Source: Bacteroidales bacterium (lineage in GTDB: Bacteria > Bacteroidota > Bacteroidia > Bacteroidales > NBLH01). From it: a stretch of DNA of 5,047 bases. Below the pieces are notes generated by a model. It saw only the letters and a list, made by a program, of their open reading frames with translations. It was not told where the DNA came from and did not search any database. Below, one piece after another: positions 1 through 5,047 of this stretch. The position numbers and the translations under genes were made by a program. The stretch lies in assembly GCA_021647685.1 (NCBI GenBank), contig JAKIUH010000333.1:1-5047 (forward strand). The letters are read 5' to 3'. The first letter of the stretch is position 1, and every line of letters begins with the position of its first letter.

Positions 1-104
1 CCACTAGGGTGAAATTAGCAATTAAGCCGACAATTAATGTGGCGGGCATACCTATAGAATATCCGGGATATTTTAACTTAAAAAAAGAATTTGGTGCACA
101 ATAA
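1..104 (+). CDS. C-terminal end of an unidentified protein (partial)
   Basis: An open frame enters from the left edge (first whole codon at 3-5) and stops at TAA 102-104. It encodes about 33 residues ending in YPGYFNLKKEFGAQ. The other two forward frames stop within the first dozen bases. Codon choice looks like ordinary coding sequence for this genome, and a strong hairpin starts three bases after the stop, as expected at a real gene end. The fragment contains no motif I recognise and is too short to assign to a family. It is convergent with the oxoamine synthase gene, so it belongs to a different transcription unit. Confidence 0.65.
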   Translation, partial: TRVKLAIKPTINVAGIPIEYPGYFNLKKEFGAQ

Positions 105-107
105 AAC

Positions 108-139
108 AAAAAAGGCTGATGCTAACATCAGCCTTTTTT
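108..139. terminator. Bidirectional intrinsic terminator
   Basis: A perfect 14-bp inverted repeat has arms at 108-121 and 126-139 around a CTAA tetraloop. The core GGCTGATG/CATCAGCC is flanked by six A on the left and six T on the right. Read on either strand, this gives a GC-containing stem ending in a U-tract. It lies 3 bases after the stop of the plus-strand gene and 24 bases beyond the stop of the minus-strand oxoamine synthase, so it can end transcripts arriving from both sides. Confidence 0.9.
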
Positions 140-163
140 AAAGTTTAGCTGAGTATTATTTTT

Positions 164-1423
164 CTATCTCACATTATCCATAGTAACTTCGGTACCGTCA
201 AATTCGCCGGCTTTTAATCTTTTAGCTACTTCTTTAAATGCTTTAATGGTTTGTTCTACATGCTCTAATGTGTGTGAGGCCGTTGGGATAATGCGTAGCA
301 TTATTGTGCCTCTGGGTACAACCGGATATACTACAATAGAAGTAAAAATATTGTATTCTTCGCGTAAAGCTTTCAATACGTTGGTACCTTGTGCTATACT
401 TCCTTCAAAGAACACGGGTGTTACCGGCGATTCTGTTTTACCAATATTAAATCCTGCTTCTTTTAAGCCGCTTTGTAAAGCACGTACAATGATCCAAAGT
501 TGTTCACGATACTCAGGATGATTTTGAAGTAATTCCAGGCGTTTCAAAGAACCGATAACCATAGGCATTGGTAATGATTTTGCAAAAATTTGTGAGCGCA
601 TATTGTATTGTAGATAGTTAATAATATGCGTATCGCCTGCAATGAAAGCTCCAATTCCTGCCATTGCTTTAGCAAAAGTTGCAAAGTATAAATCAATTTT
701 ATCCTGAACACCAAAATGTTCACCGGTTCCGGCGCCTGTAGCACCCATAGTTCCAAAACCATGTGCATCATCTACTAATAAACGAAAATCATATTTTTCT
801 TTTAAATCGGTAATGGCTTTCAGGTTTCCTAAATCGCCTTCCATACCAAAAACTCCTTCGGTGATTACCAATACACCTCCGCCTCTTATTGCAGCTTGGC
901 GCTCTGCCTTTTTAAGCATTTTTTCAAGACTGTCCATGTCATTGTGCTTATACACAAAGCGTTTTCCCATGTGTAGGCGAAGACCGTCAAGTATTGATGC
1001 GTGTGAGTCTGAATCATAAACGGCAATATCGTTTCTTCCTAAAGTTGCATCAATAATTGAAACAATTCCCTGATAGCCGTAATTCAAAAGATAACCACGC
1101 TCTTTTCCAACAAAATCAGCAAGTTTTTGTTCTAACTCTTCATGATATTTGGTTTGCCCACTCATCATTCTGGCACCCATTGGGTAGGCGAGCCCCCATT
1201 CTTTTGCAGCTTCGGCATCTGCTTTTCTAACTTCGGGGTGATTGGCTAATCCAATGTAGTTGTTTAAACTCCAGGTTAAAACATCTCTGCCACGGAATTT
1301 CATTATTGGATTAATTTCACCTTCTAATTTAGGGAATAAATAATAACCGTGTCCAACTTTCTGATATTTTCCTAAATCAGAATTAGACACATCCATTTTA
1401 TCAAAAACGTCTTTGTGCTTCAT
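164..1423 (-). CDS. PLP-dependent alpha-oxoamine synthase (serine palmitoyltransferase/KBL/AONS-like)
   Basis: A cytosolic fold-type I PLP enzyme of 419 aa, full length for the family (Aminotran_1_2 domain, about residues 45-400). Members condense an amino acid with an acyl-CoA or acyl-ACP and release CO2, giving an alpha-amino ketone. The predicted Schiff-base lysine is K252 in TFAKA. D218 and H221 in VDDAHGFG should contact the PLP ring, and H141 in SHASILDG should stack on it. The D218-K252 spacing of 34 equals that of the Sphingomonas serine palmitoyltransferase (D231, K265). R377 in MLRIIPTASHT fits the conserved substrate-carboxylate arginine. The loops YPMGARMMSGQ (80-90) and NYGYQG (114-119) differ from the usual GSGGSR and SGFxAN forms, so this is a separate clade. 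Candidate products are 3-ketosphinganine, a cysteate-derived sulfonolipid base, 2-amino-3-ketobutyrate or the biotin precursor. Full length, the distinct loops and the lack of bio or tdh neighbours make a lipid role my preferred guess. The start is ATG at 1423, preceded by an A/T-rich leader; the stop is TAG. Confidence 0.9.
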   Translation of the reverse strand: MKHKDVFDKMDVSNSDLGKYQKVGHGYYLFPKLEGEINPIMKFRGRDVLTWSLNNYIGLANHPEVRKADAEAAKEWGLAYPMGARMMSGQTKYHEELEQKLADFVGKERGYLLNYGYQGIVSIIDATLGRNDIAVYDSDSHASILDGLRLHMGKRFVYKHNDMDSLEKMLKKAERQAAIRGGGVLVITEGVFGMEGDLGNLKAITDLKEKYDFRLLVDDAHGFGTMGATGAGTGEHFGVQDKIDLYFATFAKAMAGIGAFIAGDTHIINYLQYNMRSQIFAKSLPMPMVIGSLKRLELLQNHPEYREQLWIIVRALQSGLKEAGFNIGKTESPVTPVFFEGSIAQGTNVLKALREEYNIFTSIVVYPVVPRGTIMLRIIPTASHTLEHVEQTIKAFKEVAKRLKAGEFDGTEVTMDNVR

Positions 1424-1516
1424 AAATTAAATATTTAAGCTAGTTGTAATATGCTGTAATTAAGTATTTTATTATATTGATTTGTTATTAAGGCATTTAA
1501 AATGATAAATAATATG

Positions 1517-1547
1517 CAAATGTAATAGTTTTCACGAATTTTGCGAA
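1517..1547 (-). promoter_or_regulatory. Putative Bacteroidota sigma-ABfr promoter for the oxoamine synthase
   Basis: On the minus strand, TACATTTG (plus coordinates 1517-1524) matches the Bacteroidota -7 consensus TAnnTTTG exactly. TTCG (1544-1547), 19 bases upstream, matches the -33 TTTG box at three of four positions. Initiation would fall near 1511-1513, leaving a leader of about 90 bases before the ATG at 1423. It is the only full -7 match I found in the gap at 1424-1594. The region is AT-rich, so a chance match cannot be excluded. Confidence 0.55.
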
Positions 1548-1585
1548 TAATTTATAGATTATTCACAGCAGGCTATGTTTGCATA

Positions 1586-1620
1586 ACATAAAAATCAATT
1601 ATTTAACATTGATTTTATGT
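1586..1620 (-). terminator. Possible 3' hairpin at the end of the phosphodiesterase gene
   Basis: An imperfect inverted repeat has arms at 1586-1599 (ACATAAAAATCAAT) and 1608-1620 (ATTGATTTTATGT). It gives 13 pairs with one bulged A and an 8-base loop, and it spans the TGA stop at 1595-1597. It is AT-rich and has no U-tract after it in the transcribed direction, so it is a weak terminator candidate at best. It may instead be a stabilising 3' end structure for the upstream four-gene transcript. Confidence 0.3.
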
Positions 1621-2806
1621 GGTTTATGTTTCCATCTGTTTTTCCAGGATTAAGTTTTAATATTTTTGCAAATAACAAATATAGGTCTGTATTGATAAAA
1701 AGTTTCTGCTTGTACCCTTTTTTAAATGCAGGTCCTATTGCATAAAAAATAGCATACATATCATTATTTGCATTATCATAACCGTGTGTTCCGTTATAGT
1801 CAACAAATTTTTTGTGTTTCCGTTCAATAGACCATGACGAATCGGCAACAATAACTAAATCCAAATCGCGCGGGTTATTTCCGTAATGCAATCTTGGGGG
1901 TAATGCTCCGCTTTTCCAACATTTAATGTGTTCAATTTGCAGCGATTGATACACTTTATCCAGTTTTCCTTTCTTAACTTTGATGTTATAAACAGGATTT
2001 GCTCCTGTGATTAGTGCTACATCAGCTGTATCTAAAATATCTTCCAAGTATATAATCCTGTTGGTAGATATTGGGCACATACCGTGATCGGAAGTGAATA
2101 TTAAATTAACTTTGTCGGCAATCTCTGTATTTTTTAATTTTTGCAAGAAAACACCAATTAAACTATCTAAATAAACTACCTTTTTAAAGGTTTGTTCGCT
2201 TTCGGGTCCAAATTTATGCCCAACACCATCGGGTTCGTGCAGATACCACATAATCAGGTGCGGACGTTTATTTTCGGGTAATTGCAACCATGAAATCACG
2301 GTATCAATCCGGTCTTCAAAAGGCATATTGTGTTGATAATCTTTCCAATAAGTAGCTTGTATTCCTTTTATTGGTGTTTCGCTGCCTACCCAGAACAGTG
2401 TTGCCGCAGTCAGTTTTTGTTTTTCAGCACTTACCCAAATAGGCTCTCCTTTATAAAATGCCGGATTTTTTACCGATTTTCTATCGGGTATTCGATAGAA
2501 CAGTTTTAAACTGTCATCCCAAAACTCATTGGCTACAATTCCATGATTGTCGGGATATAAACCGGTAGCCATAGTATAATGATTGGGGAATGTTTTTGTT
2601 GGGAATGAAGGCTGCATTTTGCCACGGACTCCGTTTTTTTCAATAGAATCTAAATTTGGTGTATGTACTTTATCAGGGTAATCCCACCTGAAACCATCCA
2701 TTGATAAGACAATAAGGTAGGGTTTGTCTTTTTTACTATTCGTATTTTGTGCAAACGAGCTGAAGACGAACAGTATTGATAGAACTGCGAAATAAAATGT
2801 TTTCAT
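1595..2806 (-). CDS. Secreted nucleotide pyrophosphatase/phosphodiesterase (NPP, alkaline phosphatase superfamily)
   Basis: A 403-aa protein of the Phosphodiest (ENPP) family, which hydrolyses nucleotide or lipid phosphodiester bonds with two zinc ions. Residues 1-20 form a signal peptide (MKT, hydrophobic core, SSFAQ cleavage region). There is no lipobox cysteine, so a soluble periplasmic or exported protein is expected. The catalytic set is complete: D37 in SMDGFR; T70 as nucleophile in FPTKTFPNH; N93 in HGIVANEFWD; D193 and H197 in EPDGVGHKFGP; D240 and H241 in TSDHGM; and H341 in THGYDN. These match the metal ligands and nucleophile known from Xanthomonas NPP (D54, T90, N111, D210, H214, D257, H258, H363). 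Length is normal for single-domain bacterial NPPs, with no somatomedin or nuclease-like extensions. The ATG at 2806 sits 10 bases after the stop of the DUF218 gene, so it is probably the last gene of that operon. The natural substrate cannot be read from the sequence. Confidence 0.93.
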   Translation of the reverse strand: MKTFYFAVLSILFVFSSFAQNTNSKKDKPYLIVLSMDGFRWDYPDKVHTPNLDSIEKNGVRGKMQPSFPTKTFPNHYTMATGLYPDNHGIVANEFWDDSLKLFYRIPDRKSVKNPAFYKGEPIWVSAEKQKLTAATLFWVGSETPIKGIQATYWKDYQHNMPFEDRIDTVISWLQLPENKRPHLIMWYLHEPDGVGHKFGPESEQTFKKVVYLDSLIGVFLQKLKNTEIADKVNLIFTSDHGMCPISTNRIIYLEDILDTADVALITGANPVYNIKVKKGKLDKVYQSLQIEHIKCWKSGALPPRLHYGNNPRDLDLVIVADSSWSIERKHKKFVDYNGTHGYDNANNDMYAIFYAIGPAFKKGYKQKLFINTDLYLLFAKILKLNPGKTDGNINHIKSMLNN

Positions 2807-2816
2807 AATTGGCTAA

Positions 2817-3578
2817 TTAAATATAATCACGCAGCCAATATACAATATATCCGGCAATTTCATGAAACAGTTGTTGCCAATTTGATAAAACATCTGCTTG
2901 GGGCAAAAGCAAATTAGCCGGTGAGTAAAAGTTTTTTTCTAATATCTGTGTACTTGGATAACTTAAAATTTTCACTCCTTCCTTTTTGAAACATGCTTTT
3001 GCCCGTGGCATGTGCATAGCTGATGTTATCAGTACACATGTATCTGTAAAATGAATATTTCTTAGTAATTCAGCAGTATAAAAAGCATTTTCATGTGTAT
3101 TTTTCGATTTGTTTTCAATTAAAATGTCTTTTTGCGGGATACCAATCTTAATTAAATAATCTTTAATAATTTCAGATTCTAACAAGTCAGGATGTAAAAT
3201 ATCGCCGGAACCGCCACTGATGATTAATTTTTCAATTTTTTGAGTTTTGTACAAATAAATAGCTTGAAACAGTCTGTCTGCGGATGCTGAAAAGCGGATT
3301 CGTTTTACTTGATTATCAAAATTAGCCATTCCATCGGGTACTATTGCATATTTATAGTTTTGATTATCCGATAGTTCTATTGCCGGCATACTCCATGCAG
3401 CATTAATCAGATGAAAGAGGCTGCTGTTTGAAAAAATATATAATACAATTACGGCGGAATAAAGTAATTTCTTTTTTACTTTTTGTTTCTTTATGAAAAA
3501 AGCAAAAATCAAAAGGATAAATACCCAGCTTAAGGGATGAAACAAAAAAGATAATATCTTGGAGAAGATAAAAAACAT
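2817..3578 (-). CDS. ElyC/SanA/YdcF-family (DUF218) inner-membrane protein
   Basis: A 253-aa protein with ElyC-like architecture. Two N-terminal hydrophobic segments (about residues 8-29 and 38-60), separated by a Lys-rich loop, are followed by a DUF218 domain (about 76-240) that should face the periplasm. Family motifs are ISGGSGD (119-125), E135, the SKNTHENA block (158-165) and TSAMHMPRA (185-193), which parallels TSASHLPRA in E. coli ElyC. The first motif, usually VVLGGG or VLGGM, reads IVPDGMAN (79-86) here. E. coli ElyC influences undecaprenyl-phosphate metabolism and cell-wall synthesis at low temperature; no DUF218 enzyme activity is firmly established as far as I know. The start at 3578 is only two bases after the ispH stop, which argues for translational coupling. 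The stop lies 10 bases before the phosphodiesterase start. Function here is inferred from the family only. Confidence 0.88.
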   Translation of the reverse strand: MFFIFSKILSFLFHPLSWVFILLIFAFFIKKQKVKKKLLYSAVIVLYIFSNSSLFHLINAAWSMPAIELSDNQNYKYAIVPDGMANFDNQVKRIRFSASADRLFQAIYLYKTQKIEKLIISGGSGDILHPDLLESEIIKDYLIKIGIPQKDILIENKSKNTHENAFYTAELLRNIHFTDTCVLITSAMHMPRAKACFKKEGVKILSYPSTQILEKNFYSPANLLLPQADVLSNWQQLFHEIAGYIVYWLRDYI

Positions 3579-3580
3579 CT

Positions 3581-4438
3581 TTATTTATTAAATAGTGCGG
3601 ATATCGTTTTTTGTACTTTTTCCATCAACCATTTAGGGGTAGAAGTTGCGCCGGTAATTCCTATGGAATTAATATCTTTAAACCATTCCGGTTTTAATTC
3701 ATCAACGGAAGTGATAAAATAGCTTTTAGGGTTATTTTGTAAACATACATTATAAAGCATTTTTCCGTTTGAACTGTTTTTGCCGCTTACAAAAACAATG
3801 GTATCGTATTTTTTTGCAAAAATTTCTAAATCGGGCTCTCTGCCGGAAACTGCCCTGCAAAGTGTTTTGCTTATTTCGGCTTTTGCATTTGCTTTTTTCT
3901 CGATTTTGTCGGCAACAATTTGGTATTTTAGAGCCGATTTGGTTGTTTGCGAAAAAAGTTTTAACGGTTTGTTAAAGTCAATTTTGTGTAAATCATTTTC
4001 ATTTTCAACAATTATTGCTTTAAAGCCAATTTGACCGGAAAGCCCGATAATTTCAGGGTGTTTTTCTTGTCCGTAAATTACAATTTGTCGCTCAGGTGCT
4101 TCGTTATGGGTTTTTTTTATTCGTTGTTGAAATTTTGTAACAATAGGGCAGGTTGCATCAATTAAATGAATATCGTTTTTTTTAGCTATTTCATAAGTTT
4201 CGGGGGCTTCGCCGTGGGCACGTAACAGAACATTTGCGTTTTTTATTTTTTTGTATGTTTCGTAATCTATGGTTTTCATACCCATATTTTCCAAGCGCTT
4301 TACTTCCATGTCATTGTGCACAATTTGTCCGAGACAGTATAAGTCTGTGCCTTTTTTTAATTCTTCTTCTGCTTTTTTTATTGCAGCTTCTACACCAAAA
4401 CAAAATCCGGAATTATTATCTATTTCTATTTTTGTCAT
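3581..4438 (-). CDS. ispH: 4-hydroxy-3-methylbut-2-enyl diphosphate reductase (IspH/LytB)
   Basis: A cytosolic [4Fe-4S] enzyme that reduces HMBPP to IPP and DMAPP, the last step of the MEP isoprenoid pathway. At 285 aa it is short but normal for IspH without fusions. The three cluster cysteines are C13 (SGFCFGV), C97 (DATCPIV) and C194 (KTLCRAV). Substrate-pocket residues are also present: H41 in GQIVHN, H75 in RAHGE, H127 and E129 in KHPE, T165/T166 in SQTT, S222 and N224 in KNSSNG, and S266 in GATSTP. The ATG at 4438 is the only sensible start, placing C13 where E. coli has C12. It is preceded by a run of seven A rather than a Shine-Dalgarno motif. The gene lies 12 bases after cmk and 2 bases before the DUF218 gene. 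It indicates that this organism makes isoprenoids by the MEP route. Two coding runs of eight A are noted under findings. Confidence 0.97.
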   Translation of the reverse strand: MTKIEIDNNSGFCFGVEAAIKKAEEELKKGTDLYCLGQIVHNDMEVKRLENMGMKTIDYETYKKIKNANVLLRAHGEAPETYEIAKKNDIHLIDATCPIVTKFQQRIKKTHNEAPERQIVIYGQEKHPEIIGLSGQIGFKAIIVENENDLHKIDFNKPLKLFSQTTKSALKYQIVADKIEKKANAKAEISKTLCRAVSGREPDLEIFAKKYDTIVFVSGKNSSNGKMLYNVCLQNNPKSYFITSVDELKPEWFKDINSIGITGATSTPKWLMEKVQKTISALFNK

Positions 4439-4450
4439 GTTTTTTTGTTC

Positions 4451-5047
4451 TTATCTGCTGAATTTTTGATAAATCAAATCCATTATCCATTTAAACTGTT
4501 CTTGACGCGTAAGATTGCTGTTATCCAAAATAATAGCATCATCTGCTTTTTTTAAAGGACTGATTGCACGGTTTTGGTCAATATAATCACGCTGTTCTAT
4601 ATTTTTTTTAATTTCCTCAAAACTAACTTTTTCTCCTTTTTCTGTCAATTCTTTGTACCTGCGCTGTGCGCGTACTTCGACATCTGCGGTCATGTAAATT
4701 TTTAAATCGGCATCAGGAAAAACCACAGTTCCTATATCCCTACCGTCCATGACAATACGTTTGTTTTTACCCATTGCTTGTTGTAAAGCTACCAGTTTTT
4801 TGCGAACAAAATCAATTTCACTTATATAACTTACACTGTTTGAAACTTCAAGGCTGCGAATCTCTTTTTCGATATTTTTGCCATTCAAAAAAGTTAATTG
4901 TTTGCCTGTTTTATCTTTTTGAAACTTAATTTCAATGGTATTTAAAGATGATTTTAAGGCATCAATGTCTATGTTTTTATCTTGGATAAAATTATTATTT
5001 ATTGCCCACCAAGTTACAGCTCTGTACATGGCACCGGTATCTATATA
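4451..5047 (-). CDS. cmk: Cytidylate kinase (CMP/dCMP kinase), N-terminus cut off
   Basis: The frame is open to the right edge. The first visible residues are YIDTGAMYR, so the internal Met at 5029 is not the start. About 30 residues including the P-loop lie outside the window; 198 are present. The enzyme phosphorylates CMP and dCMP with ATP in pyrimidine nucleotide salvage. Numbering from the first visible residue: YIDTGAMYR (1-9), the NMP-binding insert typical of bacterial CMP kinases (about 54-85, with LNG, IRS, VSNSVS and VRKKL), DGRDIGTVVFPDADLK (101-116), and the lid and post-lid segments RDYIDQNR (153-160) and SPLKKADDA (163-171). The arginines expected to bind CMP and ATP are present. 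The stop TAA (4451-4453) is 12 bases upstream of ispH, and a cmk-ispH pairing is common in bacteria. The promoter of this unit lies beyond the window. Confidence 0.96.
   Translation of the reverse strand, partial: YIDTGAMYRAVTWWAINNNFIQDKNIDIDALKSSLNTIEIKFQKDKTGKQLTFLNGKNIEKEIRSLEVSNSVSYISEIDFVRKKLVALQQAMGKNKRIVMDGRDIGTVVFPDADLKIYMTADVEVRAQRRYKELTEKGEKVSFEEIKKNIEQRDYIDQNRAISPLKKADDAIILDNSNLTRQEQFKWIMDLIYQKFSR

Larger units (their letters stand above)
1595..5047 (-). other. Predicted operon cmk - ispH - DUF218 gene - phosphodiesterase gene
   Basis: Four same-strand genes are separated by 12, 2 and 10 bases, with no room for internal promoters outside coding sequence and no hairpin between them. 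After the last gene there is a 171-base gap containing a putative promoter for the next gene, so the unit probably ends near 1590. The upstream end is outside the window. The grouping joins nucleotide salvage, isoprenoid synthesis and two envelope-facing proteins. Confidence 0.8.

Noticed and set aside
246..521. Plus-strand open frames across the oxoamine synthase (246-521 and 813-1019)
   Set aside because: They lie fully opposite a well-supported gene with intact catalytic motifs and show no recognisable protein features.
544..771. Minus-strand 75-codon frame inside the oxoamine synthase
   Set aside because: It is an out-of-frame shadow of the same strand, and the main frame encodes the K252 and D218 motifs there.
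164..1423. Naming the oxoamine synthase kbl or bioF
   Set aside because: There is no tdh or biotin gene nearby and the substrate-side loops differ from those families, so a specific symbol is not justified.
1676..1683. Second TAnnTTTG match on the minus strand (TATATTTG)
   Set aside because: It sits inside the 3' end of the phosphodiesterase coding region in AT-rich sequence, with no supporting reason for a promoter there.
3769..4469. Plus-strand open frames opposite ispH, some with hydrophobic translations
   Set aside because: The Phe/Leu/Ser-rich translations arise from antisense reading of Lys/Glu-rich ispH sequence. They have no independent start context and no motifs.
4451..5029. Cmk starting at the Met at 5029
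   Set aside because: The frame continues upstream into YIDTGA, which belongs to the conserved YxDTGAMYR motif, so the true start is beyond the right edge.
1..5047. Search for tRNA, CRISPR repeats, insertion-sequence ends and phage genes
   Set aside because: I saw no cloverleaf, regularly spaced direct repeats, transposase motifs or terminal repeats. The window reads as ordinary chromosomal backbone.

Overview
The window looks like a low-GC Bacteroidota chromosome, probably Bacteroidales or a related order. The evidence is the protein families, the very short intergenic gaps, A-rich leaders without clear Shine-Dalgarno sites, and a TAnnTTTG-type promoter in the one sizeable gene gap. TAA, TAG and TGA all serve as stops, so the standard code applies. 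There is no tRNA, rRNA, mobile element, CRISPR array or phage gene. No gene-free stretch exceeds about 171 bases.

Layout. At the left edge, the last 33 or so codons of a plus-strand gene end at 104. They are followed at once by a perfect 14-bp hairpin (108-139), which separates this gene from the convergent minus-strand genes. Then comes a 419-aa PLP-dependent alpha-oxoamine synthase (164-1423), the family of serine palmitoyltransferase, KBL and AONS. It appears to have its own promoter in the gap at 1424-1594. From 1595 to the right edge lies a tightly packed minus-strand unit. In transcription order it holds cmk (CMP kinase, N-terminus outside the window), ispH (last step of the MEP isoprenoid pathway), a membrane-anchored ElyC/YdcF-type DUF218 protein, and a secreted nucleotide pyrophosphatase/phosphodiesterase. 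The gaps are 12, 2 and 10 bases, so co-transcription is likely.

How the genes may work together. IspH supplies IPP and DMAPP, the precursors of undecaprenyl phosphate. The E. coli relative of the DUF218 gene, ElyC, affects lipid-carrier and envelope metabolism. The exported phosphodiesterase acts outside the cytoplasm, and the oxoamine synthase may make a sphingoid or sulfonolipid long-chain base. An envelope-lipid theme is therefore plausible, but it is inference from neighbourhood only. I found no clear new defence, mobile or RNA system. The most open questions are the acyl/amino-acid substrate of the oxoamine synthase and the shared role, if any, of the ispH-DUF218-phosphodiesterase set.
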